DNA from: Caenorhabditis elegans
Lineage: Eukaryota; Nematoda; Chromadorea; Rhabditida; Rhabditidae
Reading direction: 5' to 3'
DNA: 64,000 nucleotides
NCBI RefSeq assembly: GCF_000002985.6
Contig: NC_003284.9
Coordinates: forward strand, 12,214,001 to 12,278,000
The translations under genes were made by a program, and so were the position numbers. The notes beneath the pieces are model-generated. The model was not told where the DNA came from and made no database searches. It worked only from the letters and a program-made list of their open reading frames with translations. How positions within the stretch are numbered: position 1 is the stretch's first letter; every line of letters begins with the position of its first letter. This document shows positions 38,151-49,800 of this stretch, in pieces.

Positions 38151-38791
38151 CCAAACTTTCTACTGATATTTTCCAAATTTTTTTTGAAATCTCTTTTTCC
38201 GAGCTCCAGTCTTTCCTTTTAACTTACTTAGATCTATACGTAGAACACTTCAAAAGGGTTTGGAGTCCAAACTTTGGACTGAAAAAATGCCCGTTTCCGT
38301 TCACTGCTTTAAAAAATTGTTGTGCTCTTATGCTCTCTACCCATCTCTTACTCCCTCTCGGCATCTTTTTGCACCAATTGAATTTTCGTGATTTGGCGCA
38401 ATTTGAGTCAGACTGCGAAAGCTAACCCTTTAACCCAAAACTATCTCTTCCCCGGCTCCTCTCTTTTTCAACAGATTGAATTGAAAGCTGACTTTTCCCC
38501 CATGTTCGGGGAGGCGAAGCGCATCAGATTGCAATTCGGTATTATCTTCCAACTTGATCGGCTTGGAGTTTTAGTTTCTAGGGAGTTTTTGAAGGGTTCC
38601 ATCAGTATGACTCTGCCGCAAGTGCCAATCCACTCTCAAAACACACCCTTTCTCAAGTGCCCCCCTTCTACGCTTTTGCGTTCTTTTAATCCAACTTGTC
38701 AGATTGAAATGTGATCCGTTCCTCGTTCCCTGTTACCAAGCCTATTTCTTTTTCTCAACCATACTCTTCCAATTCAATACCGTCTATCTCG

Positions 38792-38810
38792 CCCCCCCCC
38801 CCCCCCCCCC
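38792..38810 (+). repeat. Homopolymer of 19 C (poly-G on minus strand)
   Basis: Uninterrupted run of 19 cytosines in pyrimidine-rich non-coding DNA. The minus strand is a monoG tract able to form a G-quadruplex. In C. elegans such tracts are protected from deletion by the DOG-1/FANCJ helicase. Exact length may vary with sequencing and replication slippage. Confidence 0.9.
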
Positions 38811-41800
38811 GTCCGTTTCAATTCAATTTTCCACTTGCCTTCATCTCGGCTGTTCGTCTGTTCACCGCAGGTGGTCCAGCTGGCATATTTATTTTTCATT
38901 CGGACACTGACGATCGTTTTCACAAAAAGTGCCAAATAGGGGGAGGAGATATTAACAGCCGTGAGCATTTCTAAAGCGAGTTCATAACATACTCAGTTTT
39001 ATACAGTTGTTGGGCTATCTGTTTCAGACTTTTTATATGGCATTCATTGTTATTTGTAACTAATGAGATTTTTAAAAACATAAAAATCTTCTATTAGGTC
39101 TCAATTTTAAGTTTCTTAAAACTTGAATTGAATTTTGAAATTTCCCATACGACCCTGTAACAGTCTGAAGAAAAATAGCCTATATACAATTCTACACTCA
39201 GAAATTATATTTTTAAATGTGTAGACCAAATACACAACGTACTGTCAATATCTTGAATAATTTCACATCCCCAATTAAGCTCTCTTTCCAGTCGTACCCA
39301 CCACTTTATCCGGATGTTGTTTTCAATTTCATTGCCCACCCGGTCCCCGCCCATCAACTCCATCGTATCCCCATTGCGCATCTCTTTTGAAACCACCACA
39401 AACCATAAAAGTTGTCTTGTTATTCATGAGCCCCATTTGGTATGTATGGGATTCTGAGGGGTGATAGAGATGAGCTCCATCTCCTTTCACAAAACACAAG
39501 AGAAAAAGTTTAGTGTGGCGGGTGAATCTCCTCGCGAGGTTTATTGCTCTTTTTGATGACTCCACACAAACACTAAACACCTTAACCTTGTTTCTTAAGT
39601 CTCTTACCCTTTCCCTTTTTATCACTCTTCTTTTTCAATTTTGTTTCTTCATGTTTCTTGATTCCACAGTTCGTTTTTTTTGGTGACTAGCGTGTCAAAC
39701 TGCTGCCAAACTATCATTTGTACGGCTCATTGAACAAACGAATGCGAATGGAATTGTGAAGATAGACACTATGTCTCCATTTCATTCATGGGTCAAATCT
39801 TCAGTTTTCGTTTGAAGTTTTTTAACAGTTTTTCGTTTTTCTAGATCCTCGATTTCAAATTTCTCCTAGCGTAATGAAGGAAACGCACAAAAAGTGCGCG
39901 CCGCTCATGTGTACTTTAATATGAACAAAAACGATAATTACAGTACACAACCGTCATTATCCTATTAGGGAAATTTAGTGAGTAGTTTTGTGAATATGAA
40001 AGTCAGGCATGCGTTGCAATTCAAAAAATATACATTCCGAGTAACTTTGGAAAAATTACGGTTTATTTTCAGTTTATTAGTTTTAGAGTAAGTTGTAATA
40101 TATTTAAGAACTAATGTACTGTAATACACCAATGAAGGTTGTGTGATTCGTATATAAATCTTATACAATTTTTGCTTTTTGATACATATATTTCTTCTCA
40201 GATCATTTTAAAAATATCCAAGAAGCTTTTGAATTATTTTTAGGCATGTTAGCTTGTACTGCTGAAACATTAATAATAAGTAACTAGAAGAGTTAATAAT
40301 TTCCGAACCAAATTTTGATGGAAATATTTTAAAGGTGAAGTAGCACTGGGGGGATTTTGTCTAAATACATTTATAATAATCCAAACGACTAAATTTCAAA
40401 ATAAAACACTTCACAATTTTTTTTAGATTTTTTATACTTTCCGTTCAGTTTTGGCAAATTGCCAACAATTTGAAAAATATGAGCTTTTGAAGAAATCCAA
40501 AGCAATGCCGCAAGGTCCGACCCCTCCAATGATTTGATACAAATGATTAAAACAAAATTACAGTATAAAAAATTTTTTTTTTTGGTCGATTTCCAAAGTT
40601 ATGAGTGGCAAAAACTGATTGATTGTCACTTTGACATTAAATAAAACATTTGTCAAAATTTTAAACGTTTCAATTTTTTCGAATCAAAATTTTAAAATCA
40701 CATACTTTTTCCGAGTACGCTGAAAGTGGGAAGGATTTTCATGAAACGTATTGTTTCTTTATTTTTGTTAGACAAATTCTTTCTACGATTTTTTTGTTCC
40801 TAAATAGAAACCAAAAAATACCTCTGTCGCTATCTTCTTGCCTGTTTCTTTCCCGTAATATTTGTTATACCAAGAGTTAAGTTGGTTGAAGTTGAAGAAG
40901 CTTGAGGGGTCACAGTGTTTGGTTTGCACTTTTTTCTTTTTTTAATGCTCTCTGCCATAACGCGATGCCAGCTGTCTTTTTATAGGTTCTGAAAACTTTG
41001 AGACTGTTCGTCAATGTTTCATCTTTTATTTCAATCTAATGTAAACAGTGTAGGTATGTACTAAATTTAATTTTTTCCATGATCTCTATCATGTAGTGAT
41101 TATATTCCGATAAATCTTTTAGGTATACATTCCGATGATGAAGCTCATTTTGTTTTGCTAAGTTTTGTTTATATTTTCCACAATAAAGAAACAAAAAAAA
41201 GAATATAAAGTAAAGCATATAAATTTCACCTATATGCAAGTTTTATTGTGTCACTAAACAAAAAGTTCTCAATTTCACCTTTTGAGCATCTTACATGAAA
41301 ATGAAGGTCAAACTTTTTTTTGTTGCTCCCGAATGTTTGCTGAGCAAACTGCCGTTGCTTCATCGCTTTGTCTAATTCTACCATAAACACAAGTCAACTG
41401 TTCATGCCGAGATGTGTTTTTTCGCGTCGCAAAAAAGACAACTTTATCGTACTCCACTACTACATGCTTCTTGTTGTATTATTCTACAAAAGGAAGAAAA
41501 ACTCGGAATTTCTGAGTCATATTTCGTTTTTCCCTTTCATCTCGTGTCCAGCAGCACCGTGTTTTTTTTTCATTTCTGTACATACTAGGCCCTTTTCATG
41601 GATACCTCCGTTTTTCCTTACTGGTATTTATACCTGTTTTGTAAGCAAGGACTGAATGGTTTTGTTGTCATCAATCACTTTCCGCAAGTTAGAGTCTTCA
41701 TACTATGAAGTTACTATTTCTATGTCTTCTTATGATAACGTCCGTCTGTTTTCACACTCCTTGATTTGAACGGTTCATTATTTTTTATTCGAATTAAAAA

Positions 41801-42650
41801 CATATATTTCAATGGTGGTTCTGCATCTTTAAAATTGACTTCTTCATTAAGTTTTTCAATTGTTCAATAGATTTTTTTTAATATTTAAAATCAGAATTTT
41901 TTTAAATTTAAAATTTGTATTTTTTATTAGAAAAATGGTTGCCTTCCCCAAAGAAAACTCCGATGTTTGTTAAATTATGTTAGTTTTAGGCATAAATAAG
42001 AATTATATTTTTTTAACCTAAAAAACGGTTTTACCATTAAGCCCAGATAGTAAAAAAATAAATATTGCGTATAACAAAGTTGAAATTCTACTTTAAAAGT
42101 CCCACCATAAAAATTGAAGTTTTTTTGAATAAAAATTTTGTGATAGCATTCAAAAGGGGGGCTAAATTTTATTTTGACTGAAAACAAAAAACAGGTATTC
42201 TTGATAAGCAATGATCAATTTACATCAATTTGGCAAGAACAGATTTTTTAATTTTTCTCCATGTTAGCTTGGTTTTGTGAGATGACGTTGGAGTGAAAAG
42301 TTTGGTATAAAAATTTGGTACCGTAATTTTTTCTATTAAGCTCGCAATAAATACTTGAGCATGGGAAACTGTTGCTTTCAGTTAATTTCTATTGCACTTT
42401 AAATAATTAAGAGAACTTTTAGGTTTCTATGTCATCTTACATGTTTTGAAAAACATTTGAGTGGTTTCAAACAAATCCAATCACTTCTTTCTCAATTATC
42501 AATCGTAACCTTTTTATACTTATAAGCTCTTTTTTCAAAATCATTTAATACCACACATTCTACATTTATTATATTTATCTAAGCGTTTTTTCAGCTCCAC
42601 TTTTCTCATTTCCGTTTTCATCAATTCAGAATGCTCATTTCAGATTCTCA

Positions 42651-44548
42651 ATGAGCGAGAAAAAATCGCCGTTTCTTTCGCTATTTCGCCGAAAGAAGCG
42701 GGTCACTGAAGAGATGCCCCAGTCGGGAGTGCTGTCGCCAGTCAAGAAAAATGTGAGTTTTATGGCGCTTATCCTTGCAGGCTTGAGAGCACAAAAAGTG
42801 AAACATGAAGCATGACAATAGCGTGTGACTTTCCTTGTTACGCCAAACATCGCCTTCACAACAAAAATATTCGGGGCCTTCCTGATGGCCCCCTGGGATC
42901 TGTCGGGAGCGCCTCCAGGAAAACATAGAGGTTTTTAACAAGTGCCCTCCACACCACGGCGGCTTCGCTTTACACCACTTGTTGCCATTTTTCTTGCATC
43001 TTTCATAACATGAGACAACTGAACTCCGGAGCAAGTTTTTTTTGTTGCTCGTGGTTCTTCACTTCTTTTCCCAAAGACTTTTTTGTTAGTCCTTTTTTCT
43101 TGCTTATCTGCTCGTAGTTAGTCACCCTCGCACCCTCAAGTTCTTCGTAAACAATGTAAACAACTTTGCACTTTAATATTCCCGTTTCAGGACAAAGAAA
43201 GAACTGGAAAGGAAAACAAAGGTATTGTGAACAGCAATACGATGCCTGCTGATATGGATGGAGGCAAGAAGAACAAGAAGACTAAAGTATCTAAAAATGG
43301 AAAGGATTTTGGAAAGGTTTGTGAATTGAGAACAACCTGGATGCAAAGAATGTGCATCAGTATTTGTGACTTATCCGATTTTAAAAATCTTAGAATTTCG
43401 AAAATTCTTAGCAAAGTTTGGGAAAGAAATTGCTTGGAAATAAAGTTGAAAGCAAATCAATATGTGATCAGAAAAGTCTATGCTAACAAATTTTAAGAAC
43501 CTCAATAGCTGTATACTTAATATTTCAGCAAAAACGTTTCACAAGGAATTAAAACTAGAACTGAATCTAGACCTTAAAGCCAAAACGGAAACAAATCAAA
43601 ATTTTAAAATTTAAAATTTACAGTGAACTTTTAAATTTTCAAAAATTACAGTCAATGTCAATGGATGTACTTCTGGAAGATGAAGCTGCAGCACTTGTTG
43701 AAGCGCTTGAAACATTTGGAGACGAAAAACCAACTGTTGCCAGGAGTATTCCAAAACACGCCAGAGTTGTCAAAAAAGAAGACAACTCAATGAAAAACTG
43801 TTTGTTCGAGAAAGAGGTGAGGATTTATTCAATTTTCCAAAAAAAAATTTGGCAATGCAGATTATACATAGAAGTTAAAAGGAGCTGTTTGTTCCGATTA
43901 CGTTCAGGAAAATTACAAATTTTCAAAACACCATTGTTCAAAATTTAAAATCTTTAAAACGTTACCTAAATAAACCAAAATGTTAAAATTGTGCCATAAA
44001 ACTTCATAGATAGATTCTAAAAATTTTTTATGACAGTTCAAAATCTCTATGAATGTGAGTTAAATTTTGGCAACTTAGTTGTGTCACAGCGTCTAAAACT
44101 AATGGCAAAAATGCGAACTATGTTGAATTTGTTTTTTTTTCTATAACTCAGACTGAAATTTTTTTTGCTAAATCAACGAGAGTTTTTATTATGAAATTTG
44201 AATTTTAATTCTATGTTCAATACAATTGAATAATAGAAAAGATTTGGCTTCGCCACTAACATTTTCTGATTTTTCACAAATATTACACACTGAATAGCAA
44301 TAATAATAAAAATCATTACTCTCCAGGTATACGACACAATGCTCAGTGACTCATTGCGAGTTTGTGAAATGCTGCAATCCCATTTAGATGATTGCATCGT
44401 TTCCGTGCGAGCAAAAAGTCCGGAGCCCACTTCGTCGTACTCACTGGACGGCCGTGATTCTGGCCGTGGAGCTTCTTCTCCATCTTCCACTATGTCATCT
44501 ACCACAAGTCCAGGGACCAAAAGAGTTGCCAAGGAAACTCATATGTGA
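42651..44548 (+). CDS. Unknown 204-aa hydrophilic protein
   Basis: Four exons (42651-42752, 43191-43316, 43652-43816, 44327-44548), all junctions in phase 0. The start ATG lies 7 bp after an ATTTCAG acceptor, suggesting trans-splicing or an internal exon of a longer gene. The protein has a basic N-terminus (FRRKKRVTEE), a Lys-rich second exon, an acidic helical stretch in exon 3 (VLLEDEAAALVEALETFGDE), a probable helix in exon 4 (LRVCEMLQSHLDDCI) and a Ser/Pro/Thr-rich tail with possible phosphosites. There is no signal peptide or membrane span, so it is likely cytosolic or nuclear. I do not recognise the family. Long introns and the 12-kb empty upstream region would fit a highly regulated, perhaps neuronal, gene, but that is inference. 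An AATAAA lies at 44950-44955. Confidence 0.65.
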
Positions 44549-46883
44549 GAAGATACAAAACTATGATCTGACCATTTTTGCAAAAATCGTTTGTCATTAT
44601 ATCTACCAAGACTCTCCATCTCATTCCACGTTTGAACCCCTACCATAATGCTGTAAACACTTGCTGTTATGTACTAGATTAGCAGTATACTTTTATATTC
44701 TCTTTCGGGTTCATTATCCCAGCTTTTGACACTTTTTCATTTCATTTCATTGTTTATATACTTTGTCATTGTCACTTTTCTAGCTGTTTATCGCTTTCCA
44801 CGTACCACACCAACTCCTTACCAAAAAGAGCAATTTAACCGCGATGTTATTCCGCATGATGAATGTATTTAGATCTACAACCATATGTAGTACAGGTTCT
44901 CCTTTTTTCTTCCATTTATTTTCCATAATACCAATATCTCAAAAAATCTAATAAAACGTTATTAAAATAGTTCAGCAAGGGCTAAAAACATCGGAATTAC
45001 AGATTTTTTTTTCAAAAAACATAAATTATTAATTACGCAGTATTACGTAGTTTATTGAAGGCCTGGTATAAATTTCTCGATATTCGATCATTACCATTTT
45101 TCCAAGCGCCAGACAGTGCATGTCAATCAATAGCTTCGCATAACGCAAAATAAAAAAAGCAAACCGGAGTATGTATTGTCTTCCGGACGCATGTCTCCGT
45201 ATGACTCATGAACTACCGCAGACACACTTGAAATACGTCGTCTGACGTATGCTTTTTGTGCCATTGAACATCTGATCGCAATCATTGCTCACGGGAGAAG
45301 TGAAAGAACAGGAAGAAAACTAGCCTTGCACCCGACGAAAACGGTGATTAATTTGTTTGAAAAAGCCGTCTGAGGAGCCTTTTTCGAGACTTTTATATTG
45401 ACACGAGACCTCATGCATTACAAAAAAAACGTGAAGAGGAAACAGTTGAGATTAGACTTGATAATGACGTGATCTGAAATAAACAATGAAATCACAACTC
45501 TGAAGCAAATTTTTAGAACTGATTTTGAAGCGTTGCTACTTCTTCTGATCACACTTGATTCTACTTGGTTCTACTTGGAAAAAATCTACCTGATAATTGA
45601 TTTTCACATCAGAAATTTCATTTTTCAATTCAGCAAATGAACTGAAGTTTCAGTAAATTCAAGTATAGACTGTGAGCAATCTACGAGATAATATCGTAAC
45701 GATTACGTCCCATTTTGATCTTTGAAACGTTAACATTTGAAACACTTTGGAGGACGCAAAACCGAAAAATCACAGAAGATGCGCATTTTGTTTGTCAACG
45801 AATGCTCTGAAGTGATCAGATGAACCTAGGACAAGAAGATGAAAAACGGCTGAGAAATGAGGACAAGGGGGACAACACGAGAAAAAAGAACCGACAGATT
45901 TGTCGTGGTTTTTCATTTTTGGCGCCACCGAGCTGGTCAGTATTAGCCACTAGAGGATAATACGGGGGCGAATAGGTTGGAAATAGGATGATGAAGTGGT
46001 TTTTTGACGAGAGGGAAAGTACTTGATGGTATATGGAAAGAATAAAGAATAGGAAGTGCTTCGAGTTGTGATGATGAAATATTCTAGAGGGGGAATTTAT
46101 ATTTTATACTATGGACCTTATTTTGAAATCGGCCAGTTGAAACCAAAAGCAAAACCAACAACTGTCAACTGACAAAACTAAAATATTTCGAGTGTTGTAT
46201 TGCGGAAACTTGTTTTGGAAAAACTAAAAAAAATTTAGAAAAATTCGAATCAACTTCCTGTTCCCGTTTGTTCTTCCTTCTTCTTAGCTCATTGAGCCCT
46301 AACACTTTCGGCATATTTGGCAGCTTCCTGCCTTTCATCAATTTTTTTCTGCCCCCCAGTGCGAACCGATCGAATCGAAAAACAAACGACACAGTGCCGA
46401 ACAATGCTTCCTTCTTCTTCTTCAAGGCATTGAACCAATTAAAAACGGGCGCCTGGGAAATAGTGTGGCACCCGGTGGAGACGGTACTCTCCTTTTCCAG
46501 GTCATGACGAGCTCTGTTTTTGCTCTCGGCAGACATGCGCTGCTGCTGAGCTGTTTGCCTGTAGAAGCTCCGGTGGCTTGACCGCGCAGCGCCTCGAGTC
46601 CGCGCGCTCTCTCGCTGGGCGGTACACGGAGCCGGTTTCGTGTACTTGCCTGGGAGGGCAGGGCATGTGCCTTCCTACTTGAAGCCCGTGTTCGGCCACC
46701 TTCTCCCATCATTCATAAATATTCTCTTACCAATGAAGACAGAAAATTAAAATTTTCAAAGTATTTTGAACTTTTTTACTCAAACCTTGAGATTTTATTT
46801 TCAATTGATTTCTGCTACAGTAGTTTTTAAATTTACTTTCTTGTTCTTAATTAAGTAATTCCTTCATTTGTTTTTTGCAGAAA
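44549..46883. other. Intergenic region with GC-rich block
   Basis: No gene supported. 44950-44955 is AATAAA, a candidate poly(A) signal for the upstream gene. A TGACTCA motif (bZIP/AP-1-like) occurs near 45200. The block 46501-46710 is much more GC-rich than its surroundings and gives overlapping minus-strand frames rich in R/A/S, which look like composition artefacts rather than genes. A TTTTTTGCAG acceptor ends at 46880, 3 bp before the next gene's ATG. Confidence 0.5.
44950..44955 (+). terminator. Candidate poly(A) signal of the 204-aa gene
   Basis: AATAAA about 400 bp after the stop codon; no closer canonical signal was seen, so the 3' UTR would be long for a worm gene. Confidence 0.4.
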
Positions 46884-49800
46884 ATGCGCTGGTGTACATT
46901 AAGGCACCTTTTTAGTGTAAGTAACATTTTACCATAGCTTCTTTATTCATTTTTGTTTTTAGATATCCACGTTAGTCATCCTAGCAAACGCTGGATTAGA
47001 GTGTGATCCAACTTCAAATGTCAAAAAACCAGATCCAGGAAGTCCTGAATCCTACCTATACTGTAATTTGGAAGGGTAAGAATTAAAGCTTGTTCCGATG
47101 ATCATCTGAATCTTCAGATCGTTCTCAAAACGAAAATGCGCTAGCGGTAAAATATTCAACAGTGAAACTGGTGAATGCGACTCTCTGATGCAGGCTGACG
47201 ATCCGATCGATGATATTTTCTCCCAGCCGTTTTTCCAAGCACCGGGTAAATTATTCAGGCTAAAAATTTAAAAAAGGGAAGCGTTGGTAGATAGTTCGAT
47301 GATAATTGAATTCAAAAAAATCAAATATTTGTTGTAGACTTTCTTTTTACGCTCAATCTTTTCCAGTAATATTCCAATATGTATCTTTCAAACAAAAGCA
47401 CAAAAGCAATGGCTTCAAATTATGAACATTTCTAGCAATATCACTACTAGTTTCTCAAGTTTTTTAGATGATTTGTGCGGTGAGGGAATCCCACTTACCA
47501 TTCTCAGTGCTCCAGTGACTTGCAATCCGTCAATCAGCAGTTGCCCAGATGGTTAGTGTTTAATCTTTAATTTTTCTGATTTCTCAATCAATTTCCAATT
47601 TATTTCAGGATACAGTTGTCAATTCTATGAACGCACCGGGTCGAGCTACTGCTGCCAGAACCCGACACCAACCGCAAAGAGCTCGACTGATAAGATTAAC
47701 TGCGGAGAGGGACGAGTTACGTACATCGAGGTGAATATTTTTCCGTTGTTTGTTTCCTCATTGTTTGCCCAAATTTCATCAACTTTCTGGGTGGTCAGTT
47801 CTAAGCTGAAGCCAAGAAGGGGGAGAAGCCGGAATTGAAACTGAAGAAAACACTGGTGACCCAGAAGAAAATGATTCTTTGTTCCACACAGGGAGAAACG
47901 AAATTGAAATCGGTCAAATATTTGTCAACTTCATTCTTTTTTTGCAGATGGCCACCGGAAAACCACGTTCTTGTGTTCTCACTGGCGATAACTCGTGTCC
48001 AGCTGGATTTGGATGCACTCTTGTTGCTGGAACTACCACGAGATGCTGCGCCAAAGATTTGGGATGTGCAACAAACTCGGCACCTCAATTGAGAGGAAGT
48101 AACCCTGTCGAATGTTCACCAACTGATGGAAGTGCTTGTAAGAACGGATATGTGTGTAGCAAGAGCCAATACTTGAACAAATTCATCTGTTGCTCAAATC
48201 CGGATGGTGAAATTATGGGTGAGTAATTTGATCTTTTGCGTATTGTGAGGAAAGATGAATAAGATTTGAAAGTCGGAGGAAAAGAAACAAATACACACAG
48301 AACGAAAATCAGTGCAACAGCACCCTCGCCAACAACAATAGCAATTGTACATCCAATATCTTTCCTATTTAGGCTCCTGTCCTGGAGGTGAGACACCACT
48401 TGAGAATATCCAATGCTCTGCAACCAAACCGTGTCCAAACGGATTTTCTTGCAATGACAAAAAATGCTGCCCATACGCAAGCGCTTGTCCTGCCGGAGCA
48501 CCATTGAACAATGGACCAATGAAATGTAGCGAGAATGCACCATGTCCAGAGGGACACTCATGTGTCAGTAATGCTGGAATTCAATACTGCTGCCCAGCCA
48601 AAGAAAAAGTGTGCAACATGCCAAGAAATAGTGGAGTGCAATGTGCTTCATCAATGAAATCTTCGAATCGCTACTATTTCGACATTGGAACCGCTACGTG
48701 CCGTTCATTCAAGTTCACACAGTGTGGAGGAAACGCGAATAACTTTGGATCACTTGAAGAATGCGAAGGGTTCTGTGTTGACACTCAATGTCCTAACGGC
48801 CAGGCTCATCGAGTCGGCGCTGTGAATGCCAACTGTGCTCTCGCTCAAGCAGACACTTGCCCAAATCAGCACTTTTGTCAACTTCCGCTATTTGGACCAA
48901 GCCCTATTTGCTGTCCAACTCCGGAATTGACGTGTAATGAAATGGTCTCCGCTGGAACTCCATGCTTTGGAAGAGGTCTTACTATTCAAAGATTTTATTT
49001 CAACCCCTCGACTCAGTAAGTGTATTTCAATATTTATAAGTTTTATCTAAACAACATTTTTTTAATTAACAAAAATTAATTAACAATGCTTTGTTTCTGA
49101 ATATAGGATAAATGTAGCTATTTGGCTTGGAAATTTTGACGCCGGTAAACATCTATGATTTTCAGAAAGTGCCAACCATTCCACTACTATGGATGCAGTG
49201 GAAATGGAAACAACTTCGAGACTGTCGACCAATGCCAAAACTTCTGTCTTCACTCAGCTGATAGTGGTGAGTGTATTTTAGATTGAAATTATGAAAAATA
49301 TTTTTGTCGTTACAGCTTGCGATGGACTGGTACCATTGAAAAACCCAAATAGTGAGCTTCAACGATGCAGCGAAGAAGATCCATGCCCAGCTGGTTATGA
49401 ATGCAACGATTCTTCGTACTGCTGTCCAAGTTCTGAAAATGCTTGCAATGCAAACATGTCTAGAGGAAATGGATGTAAGGGATCAACCCAGAGAAGCATG
49501 TGGTTCTATGACAAGTCGAAGAAGAAGTGCTCTCAATTTGTATACAACGGTATGTTTATTGAATGCATGAAAGTAGGTGAACATTTTCTATTCCAGGCTG
49601 TGGAGGAACTCCTAACAGATTTACTACCAAAGTTGCTTGTACCGAATCATGTGTTCAGTCTAGCGCATTTGGATTGTGCCCAAGAGGAATGAACCCGTTC
49701 ACCGAAGAAGGAGAGATTACACCAAAAACTTGCACTCTTAATGTTCGTAGCACTTGCCCCAGTGGAGCATCATGCGTAAAGTCTTCTACCAATCAGTCAA

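Larger units (their letters stand above)
30476..42650. other. 12-kb non-coding tract, no gene supported
   Basis: Long AT-rich tract with pyrimidine-rich patches (31.9-32.2, 34.1-34.4, 38.1-38.9 and 41.4-41.8 kb, plus strand). The longest frame (33991-34470, 159 aa) has no domain and no usable splice donor; 37071-37391 and the overlapping minus frame look random. Possible contents are distal regulatory DNA or far-upstream exons of the 42.65-kb gene, but I could not connect any exon in phase. A GC-richer block at about 35.52-35.66 kb stands out. Confidence 0.5.

Noticed and set aside
46422-46712. Minus-strand frames rich in Arg/Ala/Ser
   Set aside because: Overlapping frames across a GC-rich island, with no homology, signal or exon structure.
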